DNA of 53,653 bases, taken from assembly GCA_947626395.1 (NCBI GenBank), contig CANQRU010000022.1:1-53653 (forward strand), in the 5' to 3' direction. The notes under the pieces were generated by a model. That model did no database searches and had not been told where the DNA came from. It worked only from the letters and a program-made list of their open reading frames with translations. This document shows positions 52,486 through 53,653 of the stretch, one piece after another (the first letter of the stretch is position 1; the number at the start of each line of letters is the position of its first letter). Both the position numbers and the translations under genes were made by a program. Source of the DNA: an uncultured Lachnospiraceae bacterium (GTDB lineage: Bacteria; Bacillota; Clostridia; Lachnospirales; Lachnospiraceae).

Positions 52486-53541
52486 ATGTCACAGGACAAT
52501 GTAACCGTCAACAGAGAGTATAAATCCAGCCTCTTCGCACGGATCTTCTCCGAGCCCGAAGCCGCCCTGAGCCTTTACAATTCTCTCAACGGCACCGACT
52601 ACGACGATCCGGCCGGGCTGGAGATCAATACGATTGAATCCGTGCTCTATATCGGCTGGAAGAACGACGTCTCCTTCCTGATCGGCAGCGACATGAACCT
52701 GTACGAGCACCAGGCGACCTGGAACCCGAACATGCCTCTGCGGGGGCTGTTCTATTTCGCCGACCTGTACCGGGGGTACGTGTCATCGCGGAGCCTGGAT
52801 ATCTACGCCGGCGTGCCGCTTAAGCTGCCTGCGCCGAGGTATACGGTCTTCTATAACGGGACACGGGAGGAACCGGAAAGCCTGGAACTGAGGCTGTCAA
52901 GCCTGTTCATGAAGAAGGACGGGACGCAGGACGCTCGGGTCGATGACGGCCCGGCGGCACCGTCAGACCGGTTCCCGAAGAAGGACGAAGCGCAGGACGC
53001 GGATGCCCCGCCGGCGCTGGAATGCACGGCCCAGGTACTGAACATCAATTTCGGCCACAACCGGGAGCTGATGGGGCGGTGCCGGAAGCTGTACGAGTAT
53101 TCGTATTTTATCGATGCGGTCCGTCGCCATCTGAGGGAAGGCCTGACCCTGAGCTCGGCGGTGGACCGGGCGGCGGAGGAGTGCATCGCCGGAGACATCC
53201 TGAGGGAATTTCTCTTAAAACACAGAGCGGAGGTAACGAATATGGTAATGCCGGAATTCGACACAGAACTGCATGACCGGACGACACGGGAGATCGGGTA
53301 TAATGAAGGCAAAGCTGCTGGTATCGCCGAGGGCAAGGCTGCTGGGATTGCCGAGGGCAAGGCCGCCGGCAAAGCCGGAACCGTCTGCGACATGCTCTCC
53401 GATGTCTGCCACCTTCCGGACGGATGGCGCGGGCGGATCATGGCCGAACGCGACATCGACACGCTCGATACATGGGTCCGGATCGCCCGGCGGGCCGGGA
53501 GTCTGGAAGAATTCCTGGCGAAAGCCGGGCTGGAGGCATGA
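52486..53541 (+). CDS. Rpn-family PD-(D/E)XK nuclease (recombination-promoting nuclease/putative transposase)
   Basis: 351 residues. The nuclease core is in the first 110 residues: D61 (KNDVSFLI) and E74-x-Q76 (YEHQATWNPNMPLR) form the PD-(D/E)XK site. The family was first described as transposase-like; E. coli members are DNA nucleases with anti-phage and recombination-promoting activity. A Lys/Asp/Ala-rich insert with two related halves (KKDGTQDA and KKDEAQDADA) lies at about 145-180. The C-terminus has three (EGKAAGIA)-type repeats. GGGGG lies 11 nt before the ATG. A strong internal ribosome site and ATG at residue 253 could give a separate C-terminal protein. Confidence 0.92.
   Translation: MSQDNVTVNREYKSSLFARIFSEPEAALSLYNSLNGTDYDDPAGLEINTIESVLYIGWKNDVSFLIGSDMNLYEHQATWNPNMPLRGLFYFADLYRGYVSSRSLDIYAGVPLKLPAPRYTVFYNGTREEPESLELRLSSLFMKKDGTQDARVDDGPAAPSDRFPKKDEAQDADAPPALECTAQVLNINFGHNRELMGRCRKLYEYSYFIDAVRRHLREGLTLSSAVDRAAEECIAGDILREFLLKHRAEVTNMVMPEFDTELHDRTTREIGYNEGKAAGIAEGKAAGIAEGKAAGKAGTVCDMLSDVCHLPDGWRGRIMAERDIDTLDTWVRIARRAGSLEEFLAKAGLEA
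53242..53541 (+). CDS. Predicted internal-start product of rpn (RpnS-like, 99 residues)
   Basis: In-frame ATG at codon 253, preceded by GGAGG (53229-53233) with an 8-nt spacer, a better site than that of the full-length protein. The product starts MVMPEFDTELHD and contains the EGKAAGIA repeats and the C-terminal helical region but no nuclease domain. In E. coli, rpn genes make such small C-terminal proteins from internal starts, and these inhibit the full-length nuclease. Presence here in a Firmicute homologue is my inference from the ribosome site. Confidence 0.55.
   Translation: MVMPEFDTELHDRTTREIGYNEGKAAGIAEGKAAGIAEGKAAGKAGTVCDMLSDVCHLPDGWRGRIMAERDIDTLDTWVRIARRAGSLEEFLAKAGLEA
53305..53376 (+). 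repeat. Three 24-bp coding tandem repeats in rpn
   Basis: Units start GAAGGCAAAGCTGCTGG, GAGGGCAAGGCTGCTGG and GAGGGCAAGGCCGCCGG. They encode EGKAAGIA twice and then EGKAAGKA. Repeats of this kind are common near the C-terminus of Rpn proteins and vary in number. Confidence 0.85.
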
Positions 53542-53653
53542 CCGCGGCACGGACGCCGCGCCTGTCCGCACTGTCTGTAAACGGTACAAAACAAGCCGAT
53601 TTTCAAGCACCTTCGTTTTTGAGATAATACGTTTATCAATCTTAGAAACGGAG
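53542..53653. other. Tail of the window after rpn
   Basis: No gene or convincing terminator seen. A short GCGGC/GCCGC stem lies just after the rpn stop without a U-run. The sequence turns AT-rich, and AACGGAG at the very end could be the ribosome site of a gene outside the window. Confidence 0.4.

Noticed and set aside
53305-53376. 24-bp direct repeats as a CRISPR array
   Set aside because: Units are contiguous without spacers and encode EGKAAGIA in frame within rpn.
1-53653. tRNA, rRNA, CRISPR or phage structural genes
   Set aside because: None recognised by reading both strands; a covariance-model tRNA/ncRNA search was not possible here.

Overview
The window looks like chromosome from a moderately high-GC Lachnospiraceae-type Firmicute (class Clostridia). 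The evidence is strong GGAGG ribosome binding sites, a LoaP-led exopolysaccharide (EPS) operon, a thioester/SpaA-repeat surface adhesin with a PxTG-type anchor, a DUF6273 protein, rubrerythrin, Rpn-type nuclease and ISL3-family insertion sequences. I cannot name the species. No rRNA, tRNA or CRISPR array was seen.

Region 1-16840 (minus strand) is an EPS or capsule operon. It starts with the NusG paralogue loaP (16269) and a membrane UDP-sugar 4,6-dehydratase. A complete 2300-bp ISL3 element (11385-13684, 8-bp target duplication) interrupts it. It then continues with an aminotransferase, priming sugar transferase, UDP-sugar dehydrogenase and epimerase (a UDP-hexosaminuronate branch), three GT2 glycosyltransferases, a beta-propeller protein, a Wzy-like polymerase and a Stealth phosphosugar transferase. 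The last GT2 is cut off by the end of a second ISL3 copy at positions 1-76. The promoter-proximal genes are GC-rich and the distal genes (roughly 1-4500) are AT-rich. Upstream of loaP, a 246-bp AT-rich segment is bounded by 29-bp inverted repeats (28/29 identical). A good sigma-A promoter inside it points away from loaP. This has the architecture of an invertible (phase-variable) promoter.

Region 17046-27700 holds rubrerythrin with its own promoter and operator-like dyad, then a minus-strand glucan-use group (GDE-type debranching enzyme, HAD phosphatase, GH31 glucosidase) divergent from a LacI-family regulator. An HD-domain hydrolase, a small membrane-anchored protein and malQ follow.

Region 27783-45449 is a three-gene minus-strand surface operon: a DUF6273 secreted protein, a GLUG-repeat protein with C-terminal wall-binding repeats, and a 4213-residue thioester adhesin with about 13 SpaA/Cna-B-like domains. 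Its sorting signal is internal and is followed by a fused membrane protein.

Region 45609-53653 has a small GTG-start gene, an MscS channel with an acidic Ala/Glu/Thr-rich N-terminus, glgB, a DUF3810 membrane protease-like protein, lepB with a zinc-ribbon-like insert, and an Rpn nuclease gene with a strong internal start that would make a 99-residue C-terminal product.

Ala/Glu/Ser-rich low-complexity insertions recur in otherwise conserved proteins throughout the GC-rich part.
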